From Ochotona curzoniae (lineage: Eukaryota > Chordata > Mammalia > Lagomorpha > Ochotonidae): a stretch of DNA of 64,000 nucleotides. Position numbers and translations under genes: made by a program. Location: contig NW_024466599.1 of assembly GCF_017591425.1 (NCBI RefSeq), positions 27,690,001 through 27,754,000 on the forward strand, read 5' to 3'. Within the stretch, counting starts at the first letter, position 1. Each line of letters begins with the position of its first letter. This document shows positions 33,410-46,284 of the stretch, one piece after another. The notes under the pieces are model-generated. The model was not told the origin of the DNA and did no database searches. It saw nothing but the letters and a program-made list of their open reading frames with translations.

Positions 33410-35089
33410 CTAATAATACAAAGTAATATATTTAGCAAAATAGTAATACATCACACAATATGATACATGATATTCTTAAAAGAGAAATCTTAGACCCCAA
33501 ATAAATCTGTATTGCTGTATATTCTTAAAAAGACTGCATGGTAGGGCTTAAAACAAATATCAGAGGTTTGTGGTTCTGATATTACTATTTGAGTAGTTTT
33601 CCAGATACTTTTCTGAATAAAGGGTGTAAGTTTCATTTATAGATATTACGACTATAACTAACATTTACAAACACCAGTTTTGATACAGAAAAAAACTCAA
33701 AGTGTTTATTCTCAAGCTAAGATGAAGCAAAAATGATGAGAAAAGAAAAAAGCAAAAAAAATTAGCCTGACTTTTTTTATGGAATCAAGTAATTTATGTA
33801 TATATGCACATTCACATTACAGTTTCATGTAGGTAATTAATGTTTTAGAGGTATAAAACTGGTTGCTATTTTAAAAGTAAATTTTATATATGAACTGTAC
33901 AAGAGTGTAAACTACAGTAGGAGAATTTTAAGAATTTTTTAAAATAGCGAATTTTAAAAACAGTAACTTCAAATGAATAGTAACAGAATTCAATTGCTTT
34001 AAGCATCTTTGCTACATGCTCTGGGTTATGGTGTGCAGATTGTTGAAAATTAAAAGTACAAAGGAATGAATAATATTATGCTTGATTCATTTATTTTCTT
34101 GAGAAAAAGAAATGTACTTTCTAACAAACGGGCAGGAGGGAAGTTGCCCTTTCTACCCTGTTAAAAAGCTGCTTTCTGGAAGCACTGTCTGAATTGCAAA
34201 CGTGGAGGGAGAGCTGGGAGAGACTGAATGTTTTAAATGAGCCTTCTTTTCATTAGCATATAGTATATTTAAAGGTTTTGTGTTTTGTTTTTTTTTAACT
34301 GATACAAGATATTGTTGGTTGGACGCATGTCCCAGACTTCCTTGGAGCAACCTTCCAGGGCTGACTCCACAGTCTTTCACACACAGCGTCCTCCCAGCAC
34401 TTAACATTGCATCCTAACTTATTTACAAGGATGTAAATCCAGCAGCCAGCCTACCAGCTCAGGCAAAAGACCTGTCACAGGATGTATTCTGAATAAATAC
34501 TTGTTCAACTGTCAACTCTTTATTTTCCTGCAAATAGTAACTAATACTGCTGCCTTAAGACACACAAGGATAATTCTGGATCTCAACAATGCTCAGTCTA
34601 AGAAATTGAGGATTCTAAGCAATGCCTCATATTTGAGACAAAAAAAATTATGCCAAAGCCTGTCAAAATATCTGATAAAATTGAAATAAAAATTCTGGTT
34701 TGGACAAGTCTCAATTTTTTTCCCCTTCAGTATTTGTGTTCTTTCATGCACAGTAATAATGCCTTTTATCAGTGACAAATGATAGCACATCATACATAAA
34801 AAGGTGACAACTGCCTAGAGATCCTGTGAAATTCTAATGAAAAAGGACATCTGTTCTCTTTACTTTATAATGGTCTGTTTTAATTGGGCAAAATCACCAT
34901 CATCACATGACTGCACAGTTTAAGTGGTCATGAATTTGTCTTAGGAATATTTAAATCTAGTGTCAAGGAGAGGAGCACTAATTAATTTTTGCTTTCTTTA
35001 GCTTTAGATAGCCAGGCCCTGGACAGGGAAGCAACATCTTTAGCTAAGACAATGTCTTAACCCTTTAATCAAATGACAACTTCCAAAAG

Positions 35090-35575
35090 CACACATTTTT
35101 GCAGAACGACCATGGCTTCTGTTACATAAACATAGATATGTTTATATAACACAAGAATATATAATATATAAAATACAAGAATATTCAGTTCTTCTGATAT
35201 AAGACAACCTTCATGCAAAATAAAAGATAAACAAATATATAGGTAAACACATATTTATATATATTCACTTAGAATAACTGCATAATGGAGACTAGCATCC
35301 TGGGAAGTGAAGTTATGTTGTAGCTTGCACCTTTACTCCTGAATGAAAGGAGTCCCAATGAAATTAGGATGCTAGACTTTTTCCCATTGTCTATATCCAC
35401 AATGTCAGGATATACTTCAATAGCAGAATGATAGACCTCTGACTGGTGCTGAAGAACTATACTACTGTAATCGCTTGGGGGAAAACAGTGATTGAGGGAA
35501 CAGCAAGAGTGAAAGGGCAAATCCCTGTGCCTATCGAATCATGTCATGAAAAATTAAAATTAAAAAAAAAATAAT
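35090..35575 (+). mobile_element. Lagomorph L1 3' end
   Basis: Ends aaatccctgtgcctatcgaa then an A-rich tail, as do the other L1 ends here. The middle (aggatatacttcaatagcag) matches the reverse strand of 55600-55800. Confidence 0.65.
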
Positions 35576-36299
35576 TTGGCGGTCACTCCATCCTAGAAAA
35601 ATACTACTAAAATTATGCTAGGAAAGTGCTCAACATAACCCAAGATGATGGTATGTTATCTTGATCCTTTAAAAGTGAAATAAAAACACATTTGAACATG
35701 CCAACATGAAAGAAATCAGCAAAAATCAGGCATCAACCAATTAATGACAAAGTTTAACTTCCGGGTAAAGTCATGTAAGTAACAACATGGACTGAAACAT
35801 GCAGTGACCTGGCACAGATTCAATATGAAGGCTCAAATGAAATTTAAAGATGAATATCGTAGCCCAATTAAAACACTCTTCTGAGCTAGAAAGTTCTAAT
35901 TTCAGTAGTCAGTTTTCAGCGAATGAGTATTTCTCAACCTAGAATGGAGCTTTGAAGGAAACATGGAGTAAGAATGATCTGAAACAGACCAAAGGCAACA
36001 CTACAAAAGACAAATAAATGATCATGACAAATCTTTACTTTTTAAATCCTTTTGGGAAGTACAAAGCCTACTGTAGACCTGATAAAAAAACAGCAGGCAG
36101 TTAACAGAATTAATATGAGCTGGCTACAAGAACACCAAAGAAAAAAAATATTTCAGTGATATATCTCAATCATGAAAACAAGGGAAAAGAAAAATATTTT
36201 CATCAAAGAAACATTGTGGTACAAATAAAGTTTGTAGTGAGATATCTTTATGGAGATGATTTACAGAAATAAAGAAAGAGCCCTGATGATGCAAAGAAA

Positions 36300-36604
36300 T
36301 GTTTTCAAGGGAGAATGACAGAAGAGGGGAAAAACAGAGGAAGAGTTCTTTTACATGTTGTTTCACTCTTCAAATGGCCACAACAAGAAGGGTAGGGCAA
36401 AGAAAAAGTCAGGAGCAAAACATCCCACACATGTCTCCCAGGAGGGTGTTAGGGTCCTAAATACTTAGGTCATCCTCCACTGTACTCCCATATCTACCAG
36501 CAGGAAAGTGCACCAGAAGCAGAGCAGCTGAGACTCAAACCAACACTCTGAAACAATGCTGGCATGATAATGTGGTGGAAGAACTGCTCCACAGTGCCAA
36601 CCCC
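36300..36604 (-). mobile_element. Degraded C-type SINE
   Basis: aaatggccacaacaagaagg, taggtcatcctccactgtac, head ctgctccacagtgccaaccc. Confidence 0.75.
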
Positions 36605-36627
36605 AGAAACTTTAAATTCTTTCTTTT

Positions 36628-36928
36628 CTAAGGATTTAGTGATTTAATTTGAAAGGCAGAGTTACATAGAGAAAAAGAGGGAGACACAAACTTTTCCATC
36701 TGTTGTTACATTCTCCAACAGTTACTATGGTTAGGTCTGGGTCAGACTAAAGTTAAGAGCAAGGAACATCCTGGTCTCCCATGTGGGTGCAAGAGCTTAA
36801 CCACTTTGAGCCAACTTCTGCTTTCCAAGGAAGGTGCATTATCAGGGAACTGGAATCGAAGTGGAGCAGCTGGGACTTGAACTGGCATCCAGCAGCGGCT
36901 CTACCTGTTATGCCACAGTGTCAGCCTC
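36628..36928 (-). mobile_element. C-type SINE
   Basis: Tail aggatttagtgatttaattt, gaaaggcagagttacataga, head ttatgccacagtgtcagcct. Confidence 0.85.
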
Positions 36929-37782
36929 CAAAAGAATTTATTTTTAAGAAATTAGAAAAGCAAATGGGGTCATAAATTTATCAATCAGCCTTCTGAATGA
37001 TAAAAGCAGATTAAAGGGCCTCAAAGTGAATAACCTGACTTTAGTGTTGCGTGCTTGGAAATGAATCAGCAGGTTAGATTCACATGAAGTTTCCCGAGTT
37101 GTCAGTGTTATGACCTGTTTACATCCCTCCATATCAAATTACCTAGCACTGTAGATACAATGAATTTTTCGGTATATGTGCCAGAATATTCAATAGAACT
37201 AGGATAAATAGGAAAAAAAACAACAACCAAGAGCGGAGACAGATGAGTAATATTATCTTCTGAAGACAACATTTACAACATCAAATAAATCCATTTTTAT
37301 GATTATGGCAAATTCCTATTTAACTATCACACTGTAATGAATTTTTTCAATTCAAATATCTCTTAGAAGTTTACCTTTTAGATTGATTGATAATACTGAA
37401 AATCAAGCTGTACTCTTCTGGAAATATAATTACAAGATACTTTTTAAAAAATAACTTTCTAGCAATGGAAATTATGGTGTAACATTCTAAATCAATTTAT
37501 AAAACTACAAAATATGCTTAAATTTAAAGTGACCAGAAAACACTGCAAATTGTAAACAGCAAGATCTGTATGGGAGTAAATGTTTCTCTGGGTCTCCACA
37601 GATTCAGGGTTGCTGCCTTGTGGCCAAACTGACTACTAAGATCACAGCCAGACATTCTGGCCACAGCAAGCATCTTTCAGAGGTAAAGTTTTATTTGCAC
37701 AGCAAAGATTTCAGGATTTGTAAAATTAAAGAATGGAAATAATTAGTGGCACTCATTAGGAGGGCTATATCAAAAACAAACA

Positions 37783-38080
37783 ACAGACAGGCATTGTGCA
37801 TTAAGCTGCCACTTGGGATCCCGCATCCCATTTTAGAGTGCCTGGGTTTGAGTCCTGGCTGTTCTGCGTCCAGTTCAGCTTTGCTGTTGCCTGGGAAGCA
37901 GCACATGATGGCTCCAGTTTTTGAGTGCCTGCTACCCACATGTGAGACCTGGATGGAATCCTGTTCCCGGCTTTAACCAGGTCACTCAGCTGCTGTAGCA
38001 GTTTGGGAGTAATAATAGCTAGAGTCCCTTTTTCTCTCTCTCTCCCTATGTGTTATTTTGCATTTCAATAAACAAAAGGA
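37783..38080 (+). mobile_element. C-type SINE, old subfamily
   Basis: caggcattgtgcattaagct head, tgcctgggtttgagtcctgg, tail tgcatttcaataaacaaaag. Confidence 0.8.
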
Positions 38081-38094
38081 AATCAAACAAAAAT

Positions 38095-38760
38095 CAAAAA
38101 GATAAGGACACAGAGAAATTGGAACCTTCATGCAATACTGGTGGGAATATATAACAGTGCAGTAGCTGTGGAAATATTACAGCTTTTCAAAAAGTTAACA
38201 AAGTACTGCCATATAATCCAGCAACTATACTACTGGTTGTACAACCAAAAGAACTGATTCAAACAGGTTTGTGCACAATTATGTTGATAGTAGCATCATT
38301 CACATTCATTAAAAGGCACCCCAAGTATCCTTGAATGGGTGAAATGTATAAACAAAATGTGGCATTTACATGAGAAAGAATGTGTTCCACCTTAAGGAAA
38401 TTCTGACACATGCTATGATATGGAGGAAAGACAAAGATAATATGATGTTGTGCTAAGTGAAATGAGCCAATTACAAAAGGACAATTGTAATGATTCCTTT
38501 CAACCAAGGTACTTTGTCAAATTCAGCGAGATAGAGGAAAAAGTGGCTGTCGGGAGCTGGGGGAAGAAGGAAGGGGGAGCTGCTACAAAGTGGCAGTGGA
38601 GTTTCAGTTTGGGAAGATGAAACTATTCTGGAGATGGATAGTGGTGATGGCTGCCTCGCAATAGCAACGAATGCCTTTAATGCCATTGAACTACATAAAA
38701 ATGGCTACAATGAGAAATTTTACACTATATATATTTTACTACAGCAAAAAATAACACATA
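38095..38760 (+). mobile_element. Old L1 3' end
   Basis: aaggacacagagaaattgga, tactggtgggaatatataac, ccatataatccagcaactat, gtgctaagtgaaatgagcca, ending ttttactacagcaaa. Broken ORF2 C-terminus and 3' UTR. Confidence 0.85.
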
Positions 38761-38849
38761 TGCTCACTAAAAATGAGGAGAGAAGCCCAGTATTAGTAAA
38801 AACAAAATAAATAAAATGATGCTGTAGAGCAGGGCTCAACAACTCCCAA

Positions 38850-38975
38850 GCCAAGCAGCTTAGGTCAAATCTCAGCTCTACTTTTCTTAGCCAAATAATT
38901 AATTTCACCTACCTTGCACTTTAAATCCCCTCATTTGTAAAGCAAGTAAAATTAATCTATTTAAAGTGCTTACAA
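38850..38975 (+). repeat. MIR fragment
   Basis: ggtcaaatctcagctctact, aatttcacctaccttgcact and cctcatttgtaaagcaagta follow MIR order. Confidence 0.6.
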
Positions 38976-40776
38976 TTAATGTCTGTATATAAAATATTTC
39001 ACCTAAATATTAGCTTTTGCTATGGCTGAGATACGGCTAGGCTGATTTTATAACCTATAGCACCTGACAAATATTTTACTTATCCCTCTTTGCCAGAATA
39101 ATTCATAGGTTAATTGTCCCTAAAATCTCCTTTTGCTACAAGGCAGTTCTACAAGTCACCTGCTCTTATGCATGACAAGAAACTCCTGGTTACATGCTGG
39201 GTGGAATGAGTATGGTGGTGGGAGCTGTTTGGGGGAGCAAAGTCATTTTCTAACTTCTTCAAGGTACCAGGCTAGTTTCACAAATGGTACAGAAAAGAAC
39301 TCTGAAATGTTATGTTTTTTGTTTTGCTCTTACCTTTTCTGCATGGAGGAATTAGTATATTCTATAGTCAAAGTAAACTTTTGATTCAGTGATCCTATAT
39401 TTCTACCACCAATTTGGTAACTGTCCTTCTGCCTTATATATGCCTAAATCGGAAGAAACTTTCAATTCAGATATGAAATAATATACACTTCCAACAGTCT
39501 ATCTCCCATGCTCGCTCTGATGGTTACCTCTCAATCCCCACGACATCGGACACACGCAGCTTTAAGATTACCTTTCTGCTCCATCAGAATTTTCACTACT
39601 CTTCAGCGCTTTCACAGTTTCCAATGCTGGTTCTATTAGCCTGGTGAACACAGGTAAAACCTACTCTAGGAAGGAACAGGCTTCCTGCTCTCCTTCTTCA
39701 GAGCTAATGTGGGAAATACAGGAAATTTTACAGTGCTACGTATCAGTTTCTCTTTGGTGGCTTAAATATTACAGCTACTCCCACACTGTCAGTTTTATCG
39801 TTTCAGCTGGCTATGTGACATCCCTCACAGCTGCGGCACGTGTGGATGTCTATCCCCTCATCAATTCCCTTGACACAGGGGTGGTGTCTGTCCATTCTGC
39901 TGAGAAGGATTTACAATGGTTCCTACGCAGCAGGAAATACAAGAACCAACCTTCTCCCTCCAAGAAATCAGACAACCCCATTAGCCCGAGTTCTCCTTCT
40001 CTACTCTCCATAGTTCCTGTTAGGTAAGCTTTCTCCCATCAACAGCTATCACCTGGCAAAATCCTAAAAATCCATCACATATTTTTGTGGCATGGATAAG
40101 AGTTTATAAATGTAGGGGTTTTCTGCTCAAAGAGCATTTTCAGAAAGAAATTTAACAAACATTCCTTAGAAAAAGAAGTATGTATAAAATTCTCTTAGGT
40201 TTTATAAACGTTAAAGTGCACAGCTTTAAGAATTAAAACTAGAAATGACAGAACACTGAAAAAATTACAATTTTATTTGAGAATAATTTCACTGTTAATG
40301 GGTAAATACTTTAAAAAATTATACATATGTGTATATTAGTTATATTATTTATATACACATACGTAACACAATATAATTTATTTTATCCGTTTATATGTAT
40401 AAATGGATCTATACACACACAGATGGTTTCTGGTCCATTAAAACAAGTCTCATCACTACAAATGGACATTTTTGTAGAAAAATATAATTTCTTAAAAACT
40501 ATATTTGTGAGTGAGAAAATAAGTGTTAATGTTTTTCATAAAAAGAAAATACATTCTATTTACTACTACAATGCTGTATTCGAATGGATATATTTATTTA
40601 ACTTGTGATGGAAACAAGTTACTAAAATCCTTAATATACAGGATTGCTAAATGACAGCAACTTACAAAATAATGCTTAAATTGGTTCACCAAAGCTACAC
40701 AAAATGTTCGATTTTAAAAAAAGAAAACACAAGACTAAAGTAATGCTGACAAAGAAAATCAGAAGAAGAGAAATAC

Positions 40777-40839
40777 CAGATTAGATCTTGCAGTGTAGTA
40801 TATTTCTTCTGAACTGTCGAAAAAACCATCACTGTCGGG
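40777..40839 (-). CDS. MAP4K3: MAP4K3 exon w9: 63-nt cassette-like exon
   Basis: Encodes residues 353-373, starting PDSDGFFDSSEEIYY and ending TARSNL. Exactly 21 codons with phase 0 on both sides, so it can be included or skipped without frame change. A shorter human isoform of 873 residues (21 fewer) is known, and this exon has the right size and phase to be the difference; I have not confirmed that. The donor GTATTT lacks the +5 G, consistent with optional use. The segment is acidic and Ser-rich. Confidence 0.93.
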
Positions 40840-42016
40840 CTGTTCAGCAGAGACCAAGAAACCCAAGTTATTTACACTTAGACTAAAAGCCACAAATTCA
40901 CAAAGGGAAACTTTCACAAGTAAGTCCTGTTAACATAATGTTATTAAGGCAACTGCAAACAATATTAGGCAGCTTCTAGAAAGCAACGTTGCAAAAACTT
41001 TGCCTTATAAGGCAGCTACTAAATTAGTATAGAATTTAAATACATGCAATGCCAACTTAAAAAAAGAGAAACAGAAAATAAACTCAAACTGCCTTAACAA
41101 AATACGATAAGCATTTATAAAAATGACTAAATTTTCTTCTTAATCTTTCTATTCCTCTGTATAGATGTTATGCTCAGTGTTACTGCATGACCCCCTTAAG
41201 GCTTCTCTAACACTCTCTTCCTTCATGCTAGTATACTTAACGAGAATACCTCTGTTAAGATGAACGCTAACAATTCCCTGGATATGCTTCCTTCAAAGCA
41301 GACATGACATTTAAAAGGAAGTTGTCATTTAAATCTTTAGTATTTATTAACAGTTAATTTATTTTAATTAACAAACAGCAAAACAAAACAAAACAAAAAA
41401 ACACTCCAAATAATCTGGAGCTATGGAAAATAATTTTATTGGGATTAGTTTTTTCCTTTTAATTTTTTTGTTCCACAGATTACCACGTCTCAAATATCTG
41501 AAAAGCATTTTGCTTCTAAGATGAGACCTAATAGGTTTTGTTTCTGGAAAGGTGTATGTAACAACAGAAGCATCACAAAGTACTCATACATGGGGTAGCC
41601 TTACATGAACGACAAAACGGATCTAGATGCTGTATCTTCCTGAGTCTGAATATTCAACAGAAAGGACTCTTCCCTGATGTTTAGAAGCCATGGTATTTAT
41701 TTTAATAAATACATCCATCAAAAGCCCCTTAAAAACTGGGGTAAAAAAACCCCAAAAAACAAAAACAAAGAGCTAGTATTAAAAACATTTAATTAGGGAA
41801 TGGCAAAACTAGTAAATTTCTCTTAATTAATTTTGAAATTATTCAGTCTCAGCAACACAGATTTATTTATTTTGAATTTCAGAACTACTTACCATTTTGT
41901 TTCCCCAAGAGATTTTTGAAAATATTAATTACTAGGTTTTTAAGTAAGTAATAATCTATCACAAAGAAAATTTAAATCTTTACTTTCAGTGCTAACATTT
42001 CAAACTAATTACTTAC
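40840..42016 (-). other. MAP4K3: Intron w8-w9
   Basis: About 1.2 kb of AT-rich sequence. Apart from A-rich runs near 41380-41400 and 41730-41770 I see no repeat, RNA or coding signal. Confidence 0.6.
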
Positions 42017-42075
42017 AAGTTCATGATGTGGTTCTGTTTCCTTCCTTAAGGGTGGATCAAATTTTACTTGGCCAA
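42017..42075 (-). CDS. MAP4K3: MAP4K3 exon w8: linker
   Basis: Encodes the last two bases of Phe333 and residues 334-352, GQVKFDPPLRKETEPHHEL (59 nt), ending in phase 0. Acceptor ccattttag, donor GTAAGT. The following exon is a 63-nt phase-0 exon, so this exon can join either it or the next one (w10) without changing frame. Confidence 0.95.
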
Positions 42076-42259
42076 CTAAAATGGAAAAAAGATAAAGAGC
42101 TGTTTCTCTCTTCTTAACGATATAATAACTTCAAAGGTTATTTGTGGCAAAAACACACTTAATTTTGTCATCTACCATATACTCACCATAAGCTGAAGAT
42201 TTAAATTAAGAATTTGTCGGATGGTAAAGCCCAAGAAAGATTTAACCGCTAACGCTGAC

Positions 42260-42780
42260 TTTATTGTTAATCCTAGGCTGTTTGTCTGGTGAAAGGAGGA
42301 TGCTGGGCAAAACCACAGGTATAGTTTTGTGTTGTGCTCCAGCATACAGACAATTTTGCCTCAGTCTTCTGGTGGGCAGACAGCAGTTTATAGAAAGTAC
42401 ACAAGGCAGCCAGAGTTCAAGAGCGCCCCCAATGACTCCTCGCTCTTGGTATTTATAAGCTTACATGTAGTCCCCTTCCACACCCCGCCAAGGCTGCAGG
42501 ACTGAAAGCAGACAGTAGAAGCACATCACTTCTGTGCATCACTGTGCGAGCCCCAAGAAGAGGCCTCTAGGTAAGGGCATGAGATCTCCAACTCTTCTAG
42601 CTTGGCCAAGCCTGGAGATTACTGTAATACCAGGTGATCTGGATTGCACCTTTCTAGAGAGATCCTGGGCCAGACCCACTCAGCTAAGCTGTTCTGGATT
42701 CCTGACCCTCAGATCTTTCCTAAAAACTGTCACCCCTTCTGTGGACTTGCCAGTTCTAATACAAATGTGAGCTAAATATC
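42260..42780 (+). repeat. MaLR-like LTR relic
   Basis: The right half (ctgggccagacccactcagc, taagctgttctggattcctg, accctcag, tgtgagctaaat) resembles the 3' part of MLT1-type LTRs. The left edge is uncertain. No retroviral gene nearby. Confidence 0.5.
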
Positions 42781-43467
42781 ATTCAGCTTAATAAATATAA
42801 AATATTGGTTGCATGAATAGGCACCAAGTAGTTGTAAATATAAAACATTATTAAGAGGAACAACCATCTAGTTTACAAAACACATTTTTTCAAAATCTAT
42901 TTTTATTAGACAACAGCATTACTGAGCATGCTGCTTTATATGCTTTCTCATATAAAAATCCTAAAAAAGAGGATATTAGAATATTAAAACTTGAAGGCTT
43001 CAAATACCAAACTCACATGTTACTAAAAATACTACTTTTTAATTCCATCACTGCTTCAACACACCAGATATGACACCCATATTACTAGAAAGCGGGGAAG
43101 AACAAAGGTTGTGTTTAATGCATTCGTTTATCTGTACCCACCCCAAATTGGGCATACTGCAGAATCTCAGAAAATCTGGGCAATAGGGATCTCATTTCAA
43201 ATAGCAAACAAGTGCACCTTGACTTTGGAGTTCCGAAGCACTGATACCAGCAAGCAAAGAGAGATTCAGAAATAAATGCACTTTGCTAAGGCCTAATAAT
43301 ACAATTTTTGGATTGAACCTGGTGACAAAATATAAAGAATTTTAGATTTTCCATAATACAGATAAAGTTTTCTAAATCAACTACAAAGACATCTCTATTT
43401 TTCATATATGAAAGAAATAACAAAGACATTTCACAATTGCCTTCTGTATATTTTAACATAATGGTAA

Positions 43468-43745
43468 CAGGGGTAGGCTTCTGGTTTAGCAGTTTAAGTG
43501 GTAGTTAAGAGGACAGACCCGCATGGGAGCACTGATTTCCCAGCTGTGGTCCCTGGTTCTGCCTTCTTACTAAAACAGAACCTGGAAGAGAGCATCGACA
43601 CCTCCCATGTGATTTGGCCACCCAGCCAAGGCTCCCTGCTTCTCCCAAAAGGCTGAGTCATTGCATGCACTTATGGGAGTGTCTCTGTGAATAGAAGCCT
43701 CTTGATATGTCTTTCTGTGTATCTCAAAACAAATAATTTTTTGAA
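43468..43745 (+). mobile_element. Old C-type SINE
   Basis: ggggtaggcttctggtttag head, ccatgtgatttggccaccca, tcttgatatgtctttctgtg tail side. Strongly diverged. Confidence 0.55.
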
Positions 43746-44654
43746 AATGAAAAGTGGTTTCATTTGCTAAGGGTGTCATTTTCATCAAACTATTTTCATC
43801 AAACTGGCAAACTTAAGTGGCTTCAACAGAAGCTTTAAAGACAATTTTATAGAGTAATAATACTATTTACATCACACTTTCATTTAGGAGTATCCTTCTT
43901 TTAAGACCATTTCTAGATACCAGCAGCACAAAATTTTGCCAAGGAACTTGATAAACATGTAGGATCCAGGCAATATTCCAAGAGAGTGCAGAAAGGGCTT
44001 CCAGGACACAGTTCACGGAGTTTACTGTAGTGGTTTTTGAAATGAAGCAGTGTTTGTAAAAGACCACTAGGCTGGCTAGACGAGACAGAGTGGAGAGATG
44101 TTTGACGTGCTGCAGTCCACACCATAGTCAATCTCATCTCTGCACTTCCTTTCTGTTTCCTAGTAAGTGGTAATAGTGCCTGCTCCCACTTAACACACCT
44201 GTCTACTGAGATGGATTTATCTTAATTAAAGGATGAGTTGTATTATCTTTCTCATTACTAGTTTTGCCAAAAATTAAAAATAATTTTATATTTATACATC
44301 CTCTTAAATTATTCTATACGTAATTCCAGCAAGGGTCATATTGGATCTCAGGTACCTTAGGATGACTCTTTAATCAACTGTTATAAACCAGACTGTACTA
44401 AGTTAGCATTCTAAGTCACAGGGAACAAATGCTTCCATGCTATAAAAAAGTTAACACATAGTTTGTCATTGGTGAGTTCAAAGTTTCCAATCTCAGGAGA
44501 GTGACCCCAAAAACTGGTTAGGAATGACCTGGAGGGTGACTTTAAAGAGGCTCTAAGACAAACCGAAATCTGTCAATTTGGGATTTGGAGAAAAGTATGG
44601 TCTGAGAATCCATTTCTAGAACTCTAAGATTCCTTAGAGTGTATGCACGGTGTG

Positions 44655-44790
44655 GACCTCACTCTCCTGGCTGCTCCACATGTGTATCCTGGGAGCCTGC
44701 TAGAAGTGAAGAACTGCAGATCTCACTGCGGCTCTGAGACGGAGGCTACATTCTATTAAGCTCTGTAGGTGAGTTACAAGCAGACATGAA
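44655..44790 (-). mobile_element. MER5A-like hAT fragment
   Basis: cctgggagcctgctagaagt and agaactgcagatctcactgc resemble reversed MER5A (cctgggaacttgttagaaat...). Partial and diverged. Confidence 0.5.
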
Positions 44791-45032
44791 TTTAAAAAGC
44801 ATCTGTATCTCACCTATTGCAGGAATTTTGCTTCTCCCAGTTACAAAATAATACATAACCCTCTTGCTACCTGAAAGACCACAGGAATAAGAAAAAAAAA
44901 GTCTCACTGCTCTAATTAAAATTTACCTTTAACAGTGTCTAGTCAAGAGAAATATCTGGAAGAAAATGAAATAAAATAACCAAATTACAACTTTCATTAT
45001 TGTGTTATGAACTGTGTACAGGATGTACTCAC

Positions 45033-45111
45033 AGTTTATCTCTGAACGAGTTTTTTCTTCTCTCACATTTCTACTTGTAGAGTGAATTCTATGTGGTACT
45101 GCAACAAGAGG
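45033..45111 (-). CDS. MAP4K3: MAP4K3 exon w7: linker
   Basis: Encodes residues 307-332 and one base of Phe333 (79 nt). The sequence is basic and Ser/Thr-rich: PLVAVPHRIHSTSRNVREEK, then TRSEIN. Asn332 replaces a Thr I recall in human. There is no known domain; it is the first linker exon after the kinase domain. Acceptor ttttctag, donor GTGAGT. Confidence 0.94.
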
Positions 45112-45239
45112 CTAGAAAATAAAATCAGTATCATATGTGAGCTGATAATCAAGTCACTTTTGCCTGCAAAATTACCATAAATGAAATATTTCATTTAACA
45201 TAAAATGCTAATCGACTCATTGCGAATGCTCTTAAGGCT

Positions 45240-45406
45240 ACTACAGGGGCAGACCTTGGGTACAGTGGCCATCCTGCTACACGAGCGAGGGACCTTGACT
45301 GTTATAGGCTTCTGCTTTTGGTCTGGCCAAACCCTGGAGGCTGTGGGTCTTCCAGGAGTGAAGATCAAAGATCTCTATCTGCCTCTATTTCTCCACTCCA
45401 CAAAAA

Positions 45407-45457
<51 letters not shown>

Positions 45458-45458
45458 A
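45240..45458 (+). mobile_element. Truncated C-type SINE with expanded AAAT tail
   Basis: cttctgcttttggtctggcc, tctctatctgcctctatttc, then 45403-45458 as a pure (AAAT)n microsatellite. Confidence 0.8.
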
Positions 45459-45980
45459 GCAATCACAACATGAACTAAAACCATTAAGACAAAATATACT
45501 ATCATGCATCATTGTTTATACAAAGCAGAGAACTTCCATGTTTAGGTAAATAGAGATGAAATTAAATACAAGTAATAGTATAATCTGCTTATTTGTAAGT
45601 GCAATGTAGGACTTGCCTAGATTCACTTTAGCAGAAAGAATCAAGCACATGAAGCTCTTTGCATCTAATGTGACACTAAGAAATTAAGGGAAAGAAAAAT
45701 AGTAGTGCACTTGTTAAAGATTATATTTCTAACTATATTTGATGATGACTGAACTCAATATGGCTTTTAAAGATTTATTCTTCATCTCATGGATTTTCAA
45801 AAAAAAACACATACAGATGATAGACAATATTGATCTATTTCAATTTTTGTATAATTTGAAATACAACCAAGTAAGATTGTAGAAAATTACATAACTTATG
45901 ATTATGTGAACTTAGTTTTTCTTTGGCACAAGTAAATTTATAATTCCCATACATAAGGTACATATCAATTTATTTTTTTA

Positions 45981-46280
45981 GGGCCCAGCACAGTAGCCTG
46001 GTGGCTGATGTTCTCACCTTGCATGAACCAGGATCCCACATGGGCACTCGTTCGTATCCTGGCCACTCCACTTCCCTTCAAGCTCCCTGTTTGTGGCCTG
46101 GGGAAGCAGTCAAGGACGGCCTAAAGCCTTGGGACCCTCCACCACATAGGAGACCCAGAAAAAGCTCCTGGCTTCAGATCAGCTCAGCTCCGGCCATTGT
46201 GGCCATTTGAGGAGTGAATCAGTGGATGAAAGTTCTTCCTCTGTTTCTCCTCCTCTCTACATCTGACTTTCCAATAAAAG
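45981..46280 (+). mobile_element. C-type SINE
   Basis: Head gggcccagcacagtagcctg, core cctgtttgtggcctggggaa, tail ctgactttccaataaaag. It abuts an opposite-strand SINE. Confidence 0.92.
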
Positions 46281-46284
46281 AATA

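Larger units (their letters stand above)
33410..40776 (-). other. MAP4K3: Intron w9-w10, 7.4 kb
   Basis: Contains a plus-strand lagomorph L1 3' end (35090-35575), two minus SINEs (36300-36604, 36628-36928), a plus SINE (37783-38080), an L1 3' end (38095-38760), a MIR (38850-38975) and an unexplained 127-codon plus-strand frame (39644-40027). I see nothing nameable in 33420-35080, 35600-36280 or 40050-40770. Confidence 0.65.
42076..45032 (-). other. MAP4K3: Intron w7-w8
   Basis: Holds a MaLR-type LTR relic (42260-42780), an old plus SINE (43468-43745) and a MER5A-like fragment (44655-44790). The remaining parts, including 42790-43460 and 43760-44640, have no feature I can name. Confidence 0.6.

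Noticed and set aside
45981..46080. tRNA gene suggested by A-box and B-box-like blocks
   Set aside because: The blocks belong to the tRNA-derived head of the SINE; there is no cloverleaf with acceptor stem pairing, and they occur in every SINE copy.
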